DNA of 46,384 bases, from positions 1 through 46,384 of the forward strand of contig NZ_JBATXB010000087.1 in the NCBI RefSeq assembly GCF_049673005.1, in the 5' to 3' direction. Below are positions 17,146-25,608 of the stretch, piece by piece. A program made the translations under genes and the position numbers. Every line of letters begins with the position of its first letter. Position 1 is the first letter of the stretch. Below the pieces are notes generated by a model that was not told the origin of the DNA, did not search any database, and saw nothing but the letters and a program-made list of their open reading frames with translations. The stretch comes from Carnobacterium_A sp049673005. GTDB lineage: Bacteria > Bacillota > Bacilli > Lactobacillales > Carnobacteriaceae.

Positions 17146-17814
17146 TTGAAAGGGGAACATAAAGCTGTGATTGTTTTAGCAGGAATGATAGGTGCTGGAA
17201 AAAGTACTTATACAAAATTAATATCTGAATCATTGGGTAGTGAAGCTTTTTATGAAAGTGTCGATGATAATCGTATTTTAGAAAAATTTTATGAAGATCC
17301 AAAGAGATGGGCTTTTTCATTACAAATTTACTTCTTAAACACACGTTTCCGAAGTATAAAAGCAGCGTTTTTACATGAGAATAATGTTTTAGATCGTTCT
17401 ATCTACGAAGACGCATTATTTACTAAAATCAATTACGAAGAAGGCAACATGAGTGACGCTGAGATGGATACTTATCTTGACTTATTAGACAACATGATGG
17501 AAGAACTCGATGGTATGAAAAAAAAATCTCCTGATTTATTAATTTACCTACGAGGCTCTTTAGATACAGTATTAAGCCGTATTGAAAAAAGAGGTCGTTC
17601 ATTCGAACAGATTGAAGGAAATCAAGGATTACTTGATTATTATACCCATCTTCATGGTCAGTATGATGCTTGGTTTGATTCTTACGACAAGAGTGAAACG
17701 ATGATTATAGATATTGATACGCATGATTTAGAAAACTCTGACGACTCAGAAGCCATTATGAACCTAGTAAGAAAACGATTAGATGAAGTACGTCTGAATA
17801 AAGCTCGTGTGTAA
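17146..17814 (+). CDS. Deoxynucleoside kinase (dAK/dGK family)
   Basis: Salvage kinase that phosphorylates deoxyadenosine/deoxyguanosine or related nucleosides with ATP; about 215-222 residues. The P-loop GMIGAGKST is at 13-21, FYESVDDN near 35 and the substrate-site motif LDRSIYEDALF near 82-92. Further on, SPDLLIYLRGSLDTVLSRIEKRGR contains the family lid region (RGR). The start is uncertain: the TTG used here stands 12 bases after AGGAG, while a GTG at 17167 (giving MIVLAGMIGAGKS) follows AGGGGA and would match the short N-terminus of many homologues. Lactobacillales often carry a pair of such kinases; only one is seen here. It is a single-gene unit sharing its terminator with the convergent peptidase gene. 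Confidence 0.87.
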   Translation: MKGEHKAVIVLAGMIGAGKSTYTKLISESLGSEAFYESVDDNRILEKFYEDPKRWAFSLQIYFLNTRFRSIKAAFLHENNVLDRSIYEDALFTKINYEEGNMSDAEMDTYLDLLDNMMEELDGMKKKSPDLLIYLRGSLDTVLSRIEKRGRSFEQIEGNQGLLDYYTHLHGQYDAWFDSYDKSETMIIDIDTHDLENSDDSEAIMNLVRKRLDEVRLNKARV

Positions 17815-17862
17815 AAAAAATAGTAAGCGAAGATGCTGTATCTTCTGCTTACTATTTTTTTG
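17811..17862. terminator. Bidirectional terminator between the nucleoside kinase and peptidase genes
   Basis: AAAAATAGTAAGC plus GAAGA pair with TCTTC plus GCTTACTATTTTTTT around a short loop. The stem includes the stop codon of the minus-strand gene. Confidence 0.9.
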
Positions 17863-18400
17863 TTTTTTCTAACCATACGCACCCAAACGTTTGTGAAGCT
17901 GGCAAAACAGCCGCACTTTTCCCATGATTATCATAAGCTTTAAAAAATAATTTTCCTTCTCTATCGTAAGCGTACGCATAGACTAATACCCAATGGTTTT
18001 TGTACGGGCTTCCTAATATCCTAGCAGTCCCAACCGCTACTGGAATAAGATCAGGTTTATCCAACAATTCAACTACTTTGTTATCCGGTACAAAGTGCAT
18101 TTTTGCACTATAATCTGGATTGTCTTTTAAAACATAATTTAACCCATGTCTCAAGTCCCAAGGGAACGTCCCTTTGTATGCCAAGGTATCATCTATAACA
18201 GCTTTCAACCCATTTAATAAACGTTCTTTAGTTAGGTCCTTGCCGTACTGGTGCTGATACAAATCATGCAATAAAACAGCACAGACGTATGATCCACATA
18301 TACCTGGTTTTTTATTGTTAATCCATGAACGGTATTTATTATACCGTGCTGATTTTAATCCAGTCCAACTAAGCGGATAATTGGTCTCTTTTGAACTCAT
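17852..18400 (-). CDS. Papain-like cysteine peptidase (C39-like family)
   Basis: A 182-residue protein with the layout of the Peptidase_C39_2 / papain-fold group: Cys35 in KPGICGSYVCAVLL as probable nucleophile, His136 in YKNHWVLVYAYAY and Asp157/Asn158 in KAYDNHG as the rest of the triad. No signal peptide or membrane segment is present, so it is probably cytoplasmic or leader-less. Usual substrates in this family are peptides or isopeptide bonds, but the real target is unknown. It is a single-gene unit lying between the nucleoside kinase gene and the polysaccharide operon, and there is no sign of a bacteriocin precursor or ABC exporter nearby that would link it to C39 leader processing. Its last codons lie inside the shared terminator. 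Confidence 0.68.
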   Translation of the reverse strand: MSSKETNYPLSWTGLKSARYNKYRSWINNKKPGICGSYVCAVLLHDLYQHQYGKDLTKERLLNGLKAVIDDTLAYKGTFPWDLRHGLNYVLKDNPDYSAKMHFVPDNKVVELLDKPDLIPVAVGTARILGSPYKNHWVLVYAYAYDREGKLFFKAYDNHGKSAAVLPASQTFGCVWLEKTKK

Positions 18401-18473
18401 CTACTCACTCCTTTACTCAGACTCTCTCTGTTTCATTTTATCATATGTTGCTCCAAATAAATGGTATGTAAAT

Positions 18474-18524
18474 AAAAAATACTCAATAGTCTGGAGTTTA
18501 AATCCCTACAATTGAGTATTTTTC
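18474..18524 (-). terminator. Terminator closing the polysaccharide operon
   Basis: AAAAAATACTCAAT pairs with ATTGAGTATTTTT. One arm lies within the last codons (Tyr-Ser-Ile) of the final glycosyltransferase, so the coding end and the terminator overlap. Minus-strand T run follows. Confidence 0.82.
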
Positions 18525-19472
18525 TCTATTTTTAAGTTTCCAAATATAATAACTTAATTTTGAATTTTTCCGTGCGATGTAACAATTTATTTTAAGTTGC
18601 TGATTTCCTAATTCGTTTAATTTGAAACGGTATAGATTTTTTTTAAACTTTTCAATATCTTCGGTATCTTTATTTTTTTCATCATAGGTTTTCATTAATA
18701 AATCAATAGACAATGCAATGTATCTTCCTTTTAATTTTGATATATTTAATCCTTCAAAAGAAATGCATAATCTTATGATTAATAGCAATGTCTTTAGACC
18801 CGTCTCTTGTTGAATAGTAGATAATGACAGTCTTATAGGATAGCGTTTTTTGAATGTATGATAATACGGAGCTGGCGTATAAAAAATTTTTTCACTTTTC
18901 AAAATACACTCTACACACAACAATAAATCTTCATACGTGTATATAGTTGTATTAAAACGTAAATCTTCAGGTCGTTTGAATAAATCCATTTTGAATAGTT
19001 TATTGTGCATAAATCCCTGATCTGTTTCTCGGTTTATTTCCTTTTGAATAGCCTGCGTTTTTGTCCATTCTTGCATCGTATAATTTTTTACTTGTTCATT
19101 TGGACTAGCAGAGTCTTCTTCAACATAGCCGCAGACAACCATATCAACATCCGCTTTGATAATCAAGGACAACAAGTGCTCAAACATAACGGACTCTATA
19201 CGATCAAACGCATTAACGAAACTAACGTATCTACCTTTAGCAATTAGCAAACCAGCATTAAAAGCAGAAGAAAGTCCCCCATTATTTTTATGGATAACCT
19301 TAAAACGAGTATCTGCTTTCGAAAAACGGTCACATATTTCTCCACTTGCATCAGTTGATCCATTATTTACTAAAATAATCTCTAATTTATGATAGGTCTG
19401 ATACCTTAAGTCATTCAAACATTTAGTTAAATAGGATTCAGCATTATAAATAGAAACAATGATTGTTATCAT
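18498..19472 (-). CDS. Family 2 glycosyltransferase with altered DxD motif
   Basis: Last gene of the polysaccharide operon; 324 residues. The GT-A nucleotide-sugar domain is clear at 1-110: ITIIVSIYNAESYLTKCL, then the UDP-binding VNNGSTDASGEICDRF and KNNGGLSSAFNAGL. Where family members read (F)xDSDD for metal and sugar-phosphate binding, this protein reads SFVNAFDRIE (about 88-97), so the first acidic residue is lost. The rest (residues 110-324) is like other capsule GT2 enzymes, with LFKMDLF and TYEDLLLCVE. GGGAGG precedes the ATG. It could add a sugar to the repeat unit or be catalytically weak. Sugar donor and acceptor are unknown. Confidence 0.85.
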   Translation of the reverse strand: MITIIVSIYNAESYLTKCLNDLRYQTYHKLEIILVNNGSTDASGEICDRFSKADTRFKVIHKNNGGLSSAFNAGLLIAKGRYVSFVNAFDRIESVMFEHLLSLIIKADVDMVVCGYVEEDSASPNEQVKNYTMQEWTKTQAIQKEINRETDQGFMHNKLFKMDLFKRPEDLRFNTTIYTYEDLLLCVECILKSEKIFYTPAPYYHTFKKRYPIRLSLSTIQQETGLKTLLLIIRLCISFEGLNISKLKGRYIALSIDLLMKTYDEKNKDTEDIEKFKKNLYRFKLNELGNQQLKINCYIARKNSKLSYYIWKLKNREKYSIVGI

Positions 19473-19526
19473 AACGTAACCTCCCTACTAGTTCCAAATC
19501 CAGTTTGATGTATCATCATTCTAAAA

Positions 19527-20450
19527 TTAATTTTTTTTACTATCTAGATAGATACTAAATTGTTCAACTATTTTTGAATCTACTGTTAAATCAAACTTTC
19601 TTGCAAAAAGATGAGCTGTCTTTTTTAATTGATCGTAATCACGTATTGTCCATACTTCTGGATTTGGGTTATTTGCTGTTTTAGACCACTCTATTTTCCG
19701 CATATTACTCAATTGTTTATCATTAAAATAATGAGACCCTAATTTTTTTTCAAAAGGAGATTGGTAAATTAGCGTTTGTAAAAAAAGTTCATCTGCACAT
19801 TTTGAATGAGAAAAATATTTCTTAATCCATTCTTGATGCGAAAGGACATACTTTACAAACTCATCCGTAACACTAAACCAAGATGAACCAAATTTCACAG
19901 TTAAATTTTTATTCTTCAACCTATTTATTCCGAATAAACGTTGAATGGCTAAAAATAATTTATCTACAATTATGATTAAATAATTTAATGGTTTAAATGA
20001 GATTTTAGGTAAAAAATCTTGAAATAAATGATACCGTGATATGCGAGAAACTATTTTTTTCGTCTCTTTGTACTCTATTTTAGAAAAATGAATAAATTCT
20101 TTCCCATCATGTTTTTCAAAAAAATCGTGAATATCATTTTGTGTTTTTAATGGGAAATCTGCTCCTGATAGCAAGTGGAAATAACGATATTTTTTTTTAT
20201 TGGCTTCTTTCAATAGCGCTAATTCGCATTGAATTTGACTGTATCCACCCCATTTAATGTCTATTCTAGGAATCAAGTACAAAGCAGATTTTAAAGAAAG
20301 TTGCTCAAAATGTTTAGAATTAAAATTAGTTGCTTTTTTGTCGACATGTATATAAATATCATTGCGTTCATCATCTAGTTGAAAGATTAATTGTTCTAAT
20401 AAATCATATTGATTGTGTGCCATAATTAAGTAAGCATGCTTTCCTCTCAT
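19527..20450 (-). CDS. Family 14 (core-2/I-branching-like) glycosyltransferase
   Basis: A 307-residue enzyme resembling the GT14 beta-1,6-N-acetylglucosaminyltransferase group and bacterial capsule homologues. Recognisable points are HAYLIMAHNQYDLLEQLI at the start, DIYIHVDKK (31-39), IKWGGYSQIQCELALLKEA near 65-83, FHLLSGADFPLKT (about 91-103) and, further on, VKFGSSWFSVTDEFVKYVL. It starts three bases after the preceding GT2 stop, with GAGGTG upstream, so translation is probably coupled. No membrane segments. By family it would transfer GlcNAc or xylose to a hydroxyl as a branch, but the real donor here is unknown. Confidence 0.85.
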   Translation of the reverse strand: MRGKHAYLIMAHNQYDLLEQLIFQLDDERNDIYIHVDKKATNFNSKHFEQLSLKSALYLIPRIDIKWGGYSQIQCELALLKEANKKKYRYFHLLSGADFPLKTQNDIHDFFEKHDGKEFIHFSKIEYKETKKIVSRISRYHLFQDFLPKISFKPLNYLIIIVDKLFLAIQRLFGINRLKNKNLTVKFGSSWFSVTDEFVKYVLSHQEWIKKYFSHSKCADELFLQTLIYQSPFEKKLGSHYFNDKQLSNMRKIEWSKTANNPNPEVWTIRDYDQLKKTAHLFARKFDLTVDSKIVEQFSIYLDSKKN

Positions 20451-20453
20451 TAG

Positions 20454-21566
20454 CTATCTCACCTCTGCTTGTATTTTTATAGGTTCGTATTCTTTCCCCT
20501 TCACGGTGTTACTTTTATTTCTAAGTTTACTTATTGCCCAAAGCAAACCATACACTCCTAATGCAAAATTTAACTTTGCGCTTCCATAAAAAAGTTTCCA
20601 GTAGAATGGCAGTTGACTATAATCCATTTCTTGAAAGGCTTTTTTGTATTTTTCGTGTGAAAGAATCTTTTTTAACTTAGCTATTTTTTCATAAGGCTTT
20701 TTTTCACTTTCCATAATATTGAGTCCTAGTTCTAAAAGAGACAGCGCTATGCGATTAGTAAGTGCTTTTTTATATTCAGTTGATAGAGAATGTTCTTCTA
20801 TATACATTTCCATTAAATCATACTTCATTTGATTTTGGATAAACAATCTTTCTTTGTATAAGGTAGTTACCGAAACTTCATTATCTTTACGATAATGATA
20901 TAAACAATCGCTTAGACAAACAGATTTTTTTACATATCTAAAATAATAAATATTAAAGAGTGCATCTTCAGATCCTATGATTTTTGTAGATATAAATTTA
21001 ATTTGATTATTTTTGATTATGTCCGTTTTATACAGTTTTGCCCATACAGTAACAATCGCATCTGCATTTTCAGGATGACTCATTTGTTTTCCTAACAAAC
21101 CGAACATCCTTCTATGCAACTTTGTAGAAGTTTCTGCTTGTCCAAGTACTTCTTCTTTGTGTTTAAAGATTTTTTTAGGAAGAGACTTGTGTGAAAACTC
21201 TCTGATGTAAGAGCATAAGGCAACATCTGCGTTCTCTTCTACTATGGCACGTTGCAATAACTCGCAAGTATTTAATCCTATCCAATCATCACTATCTACA
21301 TACATTATATAATTTCCTGTAACATAGTCTAAAGCATTATTTCTTGCCGCAGACAAGCCTTCATTTTTTTGGTTTATACAGATAAGTCGACTATCTTTAG
21401 CTGCTAATTTCTTTAGTACTTGTTCGCTATTGTCAGAAGATCCATCATTGATACAAATAACTTCAATATTTTTAAATGTTTGATTTAAAATACTCATCAC
21501 ACACTTTTCTAAATACTTTTCTGTATTAAATACAGGAATTATAATACTGATTTCAGGGTGTCTCAT
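20454..21566 (-). CDS. Family 2 glycosyltransferase
   Basis: A 370-residue GT2 with a complete GT-A domain: ISIIIPVFNTEKYLEKCV at 6-23, ICINDGSSDNSEQVL near 36-50, KNEGLSAARNNALDY near 67-81 and the metal-binding YVDSDDW near 89-95. IGSEDALFNIYYF (about 190) is the acceptor-side ED region. A C-terminal alpha-helical tail of ~120 residues ends KLRNKSNTVKGKEYEPIK. AAAGGAAG precedes the ATG. It follows the flippase gene by 44 bases. Presumed to extend the lipid-linked repeat unit in the cytoplasm; donor unknown. Confidence 0.88.
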   Translation of the reverse strand: MRHPEISIIIPVFNTEKYLEKCVMSILNQTFKNIEVICINDGSSDNSEQVLKKLAAKDSRLICINQKNEGLSAARNNALDYVTGNYIMYVDSDDWIGLNTCELLQRAIVEENADVALCSYIREFSHKSLPKKIFKHKEEVLGQAETSTKLHRRMFGLLGKQMSHPENADAIVTVWAKLYKTDIIKNNQIKFISTKIIGSEDALFNIYYFRYVKKSVCLSDCLYHYRKDNEVSVTTLYKERLFIQNQMKYDLMEMYIEEHSLSTEYKKALTNRIALSLLELGLNIMESEKKPYEKIAKLKKILSHEKYKKAFQEMDYSQLPFYWKLFYGSAKLNFALGVYGLLWAISKLRNKSNTVKGKEYEPIKIQAEVR

Positions 21567-21610
21567 TGTCTACACTTCCTTTTTACTATTCGTATATCAA
21601 AAATATCCTA

Positions 21611-23152
21611 TTATTCAGAACTAGTTAATTTCAACATTTTCTTTCTTTTAACAAATAGTTTAATAACTTCTAAAATATATTTAAACTCACTTGTTCGACT
21701 AAAGATAAGGAAGAATAAAACATTCGGAACAATAGCACAAATTAGTACTTTAATAATAAAGCTACTTAATGAATTTTCTAATACAATTGAATTAATTAAT
21801 GTAGTTAAAAATGCTACGCTTAAAGTAGCTAATCCATATCCAATATATCTCTTGAAGTAATCGATGACACTTATTTTAAATCCATTTTTGTATAAAACAA
21901 AGGGTTCGATCCATACGACCGTTGATACACTACTAATAAAAGTTCCCATTAGAATACCTGCAATTCCAAAATATCTTGCTAGTATTAAAGAGACGATTAA
22001 GTTAACAGTAGCTTCTGCAATTGGTTTATAGCGGTCGTTCCAAAATAATCCATAGGCATCTTTGAATACTAACGTTGTCTTTCTTAATCCTTTCACATAA
22101 AAATTAATAACGATTAACACAACAATCCATTTATTCATTACAAACTGGCTACCAAGCCATAACGTGATAAAAGGATTTAAAAGGATCCATAACGATATTG
22201 AACAAAATCCAAAAATCCAAAAATTAATGAACAACATTACCTTATAAATATCAAAAGATTTCTCTTCACTTTCGACTGCATTTAAATTACCAACACTTGC
22301 TGTTACAGATTCAAATAGTTGATTTACTATTGAATTAATAGCACCTATAACTAGAGAGTAATTTGAGTACAATCCTACCCAAACTAATCCAACTATAGAA
22401 GAAATTAAAATATTGTCTGTACCTTCAACAACAACAGAACCTATTCTGTGGTACATAAGGGCTTTAATATTTTTAAAGATGATTTTACGATCACTAATTC
22501 CCAATCTTTCTTTATTCTTTTCTTTTAAGAAAGGATAAATTTTGTTAGCTTTATGCGCTACAAATAAATTTTCAATCATTGAAAACACTATCCTAATGAG
22601 CAGATAGAGTATAAAATCTTTTGTTAATATTAGGATAATAATTTGTGAAATCGTTGCTAAAAAAAGAAACCCACTTTTGTAAAAAGTAACTATATAGTTT
22701 TTTTGATCCGCAATGATTAACGAACGCTTGTATGCGTAGAAATAAGTTACAACGGAATTAGCTAGATAAAGTAAATAAATTGAATTAAGGTTTGGAATTG
22801 CTGGAGAATCTTTGATAATAATTGATAAAAAAGGTAATAACCCTAAGCCCAAGACTAAAACGATTAAACCAATTACTTTATACGAATGAGCATAAAAGTT
22901 CATCAATGCTTTAATTTTTTTTTCATCTTTAGTAGCTAACGGTTTATATAGTCCATAGATTACTGCAGATCCAAAACCTAGTTCTGCAAGAGAAAGAATA
23001 GATAGGACGTCTGTAAATAATCCGTTTACTCCGAGGTACTCTGCATTTAATATTCTTACAAAAACGATACGAGCTCCAAAAGAAAGTAGAATATTTAAGA
23101 CTTGTCCAATCAATACAACAGCTACATTTTTCATAGAATTTGCTGTTCTCAT
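21611..23152 (-). CDS. Oligosaccharide flippase, Wzx type
   Basis: Polytopic membrane protein of 513 residues with about 12-14 hydrophobic segments spread over its full length, fitting the polysaccharide transport (MATE/MOP) superfamily. The start MRTANSMKNVAVVLIGQVLNILLSFGARIVFVRIL, followed by YLGVNGLFTDVLSILSLAELGFGSAVIYGLY, is characteristic of Gram-positive Wzx proteins. It should move undecaprenyl-pyrophosphate repeat units across the membrane for polymerisation by the Wzy-like protein encoded at 25609. TAGGAGA precedes the ATG. The C-terminus ends with a basic tail, VKRKKMLKLTSSE. Confidence 0.88.
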   Translation of the reverse strand: MRTANSMKNVAVVLIGQVLNILLSFGARIVFVRILNAEYLGVNGLFTDVLSILSLAELGFGSAVIYGLYKPLATKDEKKIKALMNFYAHSYKVIGLIVLVLGLGLLPFLSIIIKDSPAIPNLNSIYLLYLANSVVTYFYAYKRSLIIADQKNYIVTFYKSGFLFLATISQIIILILTKDFILYLLIRIVFSMIENLFVAHKANKIYPFLKEKNKERLGISDRKIIFKNIKALMYHRIGSVVVEGTDNILISSIVGLVWVGLYSNYSLVIGAINSIVNQLFESVTASVGNLNAVESEEKSFDIYKVMLFINFWIFGFCSISLWILLNPFITLWLGSQFVMNKWIVVLIVINFYVKGLRKTTLVFKDAYGLFWNDRYKPIAEATVNLIVSLILARYFGIAGILMGTFISSVSTVVWIEPFVLYKNGFKISVIDYFKRYIGYGLATLSVAFLTTLINSIVLENSLSSFIIKVLICAIVPNVLFFLIFSRTSEFKYILEVIKLFVKRKKMLKLTSSE

Positions 23153-23177
23153 AGGTTTCTCCTAACTAGCCAGTTAT

Positions 23178-24341
23178 TTATAGAGAATAAAATTTATCCA
23201 TCTCTGAATAAGTATCGACTATTTTTTTTCCGCTATTTTCAATAAAAGACATTCTCAACTTTTCATCATCTACTATTTTTTTTACATTTTTATAGATAGA
23301 TTGACTGTTATTTTCAGCAATTAACCCATCAAATCCGTGTGAAATAAATTCATTAGCTGTAATAAAATTTGTAGCAATTAAGGGTTTTTTAAATATACTA
23401 GCCTCTGCCATCGATATACAATAGCCTTCTTGTTTAGATGGTTGAACATAAATATCACACTGTTTGTAGTAAGGAAATGGATTAGATTTTTTACCTAGCA
23501 GAATAAGGTGATTTTCAATTTCCAAATTTTTTATATCCTTTTCTAATTTGTTTCTGAGTTGCCCTTCTCCAATTAAAAACCATTTAAATTCGTAATTTTC
23601 GTTTTTTAATTTTGCTACAATTTGAGGAAGTCTTTCTTGTCCTTTTTCATCTTCTAAACGTCCAACAGTTAAAATTTTTAAACCATCATAATAAAAAATA
23701 TTTTCTGATTCTTTTGATTTTTCTATATATTCATTTCTATCAAGAATAGGATAAAAATGCTCTGTCTTATCTTCTAGCTCAGGATATATTTCTATAAATA
23801 TTTGTTTTGCTGCTTCTGAAACACAAAATATCTGATCGTACTTAGGGAAAATCTTTTTCCCTGCAATTTTTTCTTTTTCAGGAACTTTTGAATAATCTTC
23901 TTGGATCCACATAATTTTTTTTTGAGCATGAATTTTTTCAATAACAAATGATGTTAATGTATTTCTTGATCCTCCATCAAAAGCAATCGCTAAATCATAA
24001 TGTTCTTCTTGTATGGGATAGCTAGATAACAGATGTTGATTTAATTGTTCAAATTTATCAAGCTTAATATAGTTATATAGCTGTGAAAACATCGATAAAA
24101 ATTTCGTCATACGAGTTAATTTAAAACTTCTTTTTAAATATAACCCCATATTTAGCCCTAAACCTTGCTCATATAATTCAATTATTTTAACTGGCTTATT
24201 GATATTAGGTAGTAATGTTTTATCTTCTCTAGCAAGCATAATAGTAATATCGTAGCCCTCTATTGTATTGATTAGTTTTATCAACGATTGCTCTGTTCCC
24301 GCATTAGCCAATCGTCGGATAACGAAAACAACTTTTTTCAT
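23178..24341 (-). CDS. Family 4 glycosyltransferase, tandem copy B
   Basis: A GT-B fold retaining glycosyltransferase of 387 residues. The N-terminal domain begins KKVVFVIRRLANAGTEQSLI; the C-terminal donor domain shows KILTVGRLEDEKGQERLPQI (about 227-246), FPYYKQCDIYVQPSKQEGYC and MAEASIFKKPLIATN, including the E-x7-E type region (EGYCISMAE). It is strongly similar along its whole length to the next gene upstream (24389-25555), so the two arose by tandem duplication and have since diverged, probably to different donors or acceptors. It lies 26 bases before the flippase gene. Confidence 0.87.
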   Translation of the reverse strand: MKKVVFVIRRLANAGTEQSLIKLINTIEGYDITIMLAREDKTLLPNINKPVKIIELYEQGLGLNMGLYLKRSFKLTRMTKFLSMFSQLYNYIKLDKFEQLNQHLLSSYPIQEEHYDLAIAFDGGSRNTLTSFVIEKIHAQKKIMWIQEDYSKVPEKEKIAGKKIFPKYDQIFCVSEAAKQIFIEIYPELEDKTEHFYPILDRNEYIEKSKESENIFYYDGLKILTVGRLEDEKGQERLPQIVAKLKNENYEFKWFLIGEGQLRNKLEKDIKNLEIENHLILLGKKSNPFPYYKQCDIYVQPSKQEGYCISMAEASIFKKPLIATNFITANEFISHGFDGLIAENNSQSIYKNVKKIVDDEKLRMSFIENSGKKIVDTYSEMDKFYSL

Positions 24342-24388
24342 TAAAATCCACTCCTATTAGAATAATCACTATTCACTGAATCACAGCA

Positions 24389-25555
24389 TTAAATGGCATA
24401 AAATTTTTCAATCTCATTTGTCGTATCAATTGTTTTTTGTAAATAAAATTTACTAATACTCATTCTTAGCTGTTCATCATCTAACATTTGTTTTACATTT
24501 TCGTATAAAGATTGGCTGGAAATATCTGCGATTAGACCATCTTTTCCATGGTTTAAAATAAATTCCTTTGCTGTTAAGAAGTTCGTAGCAATAATAGGTT
24601 TCCCAAAAGCCATTGCTTCAACCATTGACATACAGTACCCTTCTTGTCTTGAAGGCTGAACATAAATATCACAATCCCGATAATAAGGAAATGGATTGAC
24701 TTTTCCTCCCATAATCGACAAATAGGATTCTATTTGTCGATTTTTTATTTCTTTTTCCAATTTTGACTTAACTCCATCATCATCTCCAATAAGATACCAG
24801 TGGAACTTATATCCTCCTGATTTCAACTTTGAAATAACTTCAGGTATCAAATCATGCCCTTTTTCTTGTCCTAGACGAGCTACTGTTAGTATCTTAAAAC
24901 CTTTATAGCCATAATCACTTTTTTCATTCAATGCTTTTTTATAAAATGTATTTTTACTATATATAGAATAAAACACTTCTGTTTTATTTTTTAGCTCTGG
25001 ATATAACTCTAAAAATTTATCTTTTGCTCCTTTTGAAACACAAAATATTTGATCGAAATACTTGAAAACGTTTCCTCCCGTTTCTTTTTCAACTTTTACT
25101 AGCTTCGAATAATCTTCATGTACCCACATAATTTTCTTTTTTGCTTTAATTTTTTGAATAACGTAAGACGTTGTAGCCCTTAAACCCCCATCATATGAAA
25201 TGGCTATATCGTATTCCTCTTCTTCTAATGGGTAAGCATCTAAATAGAAATTATTTAATGGAATCATATTTTTTGTAATTAAAAATTGACCAATTCTCCA
25301 ACTAACTTGTAATAAAGAGAGCCATTTTTTATTTGAAAAGGATTCATTTATGAATATTCTTGTGTCAATTCCAAGTCCAGTATCTGTTAAATATTTAACT
25401 TTTATAGGTTTTTTTATTAAAGGTAAAAGAGGTGCTTGATGTTTAGACATAATGATTGTTACATCATAGTTTTCAATAGAGTTAATTAAATTAATCAACG
25501 AATGTTCAATACCACCGTTAGATAATGCTTTAAGTACAAAAACTGCTTTCTTCAT
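24389..25555 (-). CDS. Family 4 glycosyltransferase, tandem copy A
   Basis: A 388-residue GT4 enzyme, sister of the gene at 23178. Shared landmarks are KKAVFVLKALSNGGIEHSLI, YDIAISYDGGLRATTSYVI (about 115-133), the W-H-E-DYSKL segment near 147, KILTVARLGQEKGHDLIPEV and QPSRQEGYCMSMVEAMAFGK (about 303-322). Unlike copy B it keeps the more usual SMVEAMAFGKP in the donor site, which may mean it is nearer the ancestral enzyme. No membrane segments. It lies between the Wzy-like gene and copy B; spacing of 47 bases to copy B suggests ordinary operon transcription. Confidence 0.87.
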   Translation of the reverse strand: MKKAVFVLKALSNGGIEHSLINLINSIENYDVTIIMSKHQAPLLPLIKKPIKVKYLTDTGLGIDTRIFINESFSNKKWLSLLQVSWRIGQFLITKNMIPLNNFYLDAYPLEEEEYDIAISYDGGLRATTSYVIQKIKAKKKIMWVHEDYSKLVKVEKETGGNVFKYFDQIFCVSKGAKDKFLELYPELKNKTEVFYSIYSKNTFYKKALNEKSDYGYKGFKILTVARLGQEKGHDLIPEVISKLKSGGYKFHWYLIGDDDGVKSKLEKEIKNRQIESYLSIMGGKVNPFPYYRDCDIYVQPSRQEGYCMSMVEAMAFGKPIIATNFLTAKEFILNHGKDGLIADISSQSLYENVKQMLDDEQLRMSISKFYLQKTIDTTNEIEKFYAI

Positions 25556-25608
25556 CTTTATTAGCTCCTTTACCTTCTCAATTCATTCAGTCCAATTTAT
25601 ACTTATTT

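Noticed and set aside
15885..18400. Prophage remnant around the amidase
   Set aside because: No integrase, structural, holin or att-like repeats; neighbours are ordinary chromosomal genes.
17852..18400. Bacteriocin leader peptidase role for the C39-like protein
   Set aside because: No double-glycine precursor, ABC exporter or immunity gene nearby.
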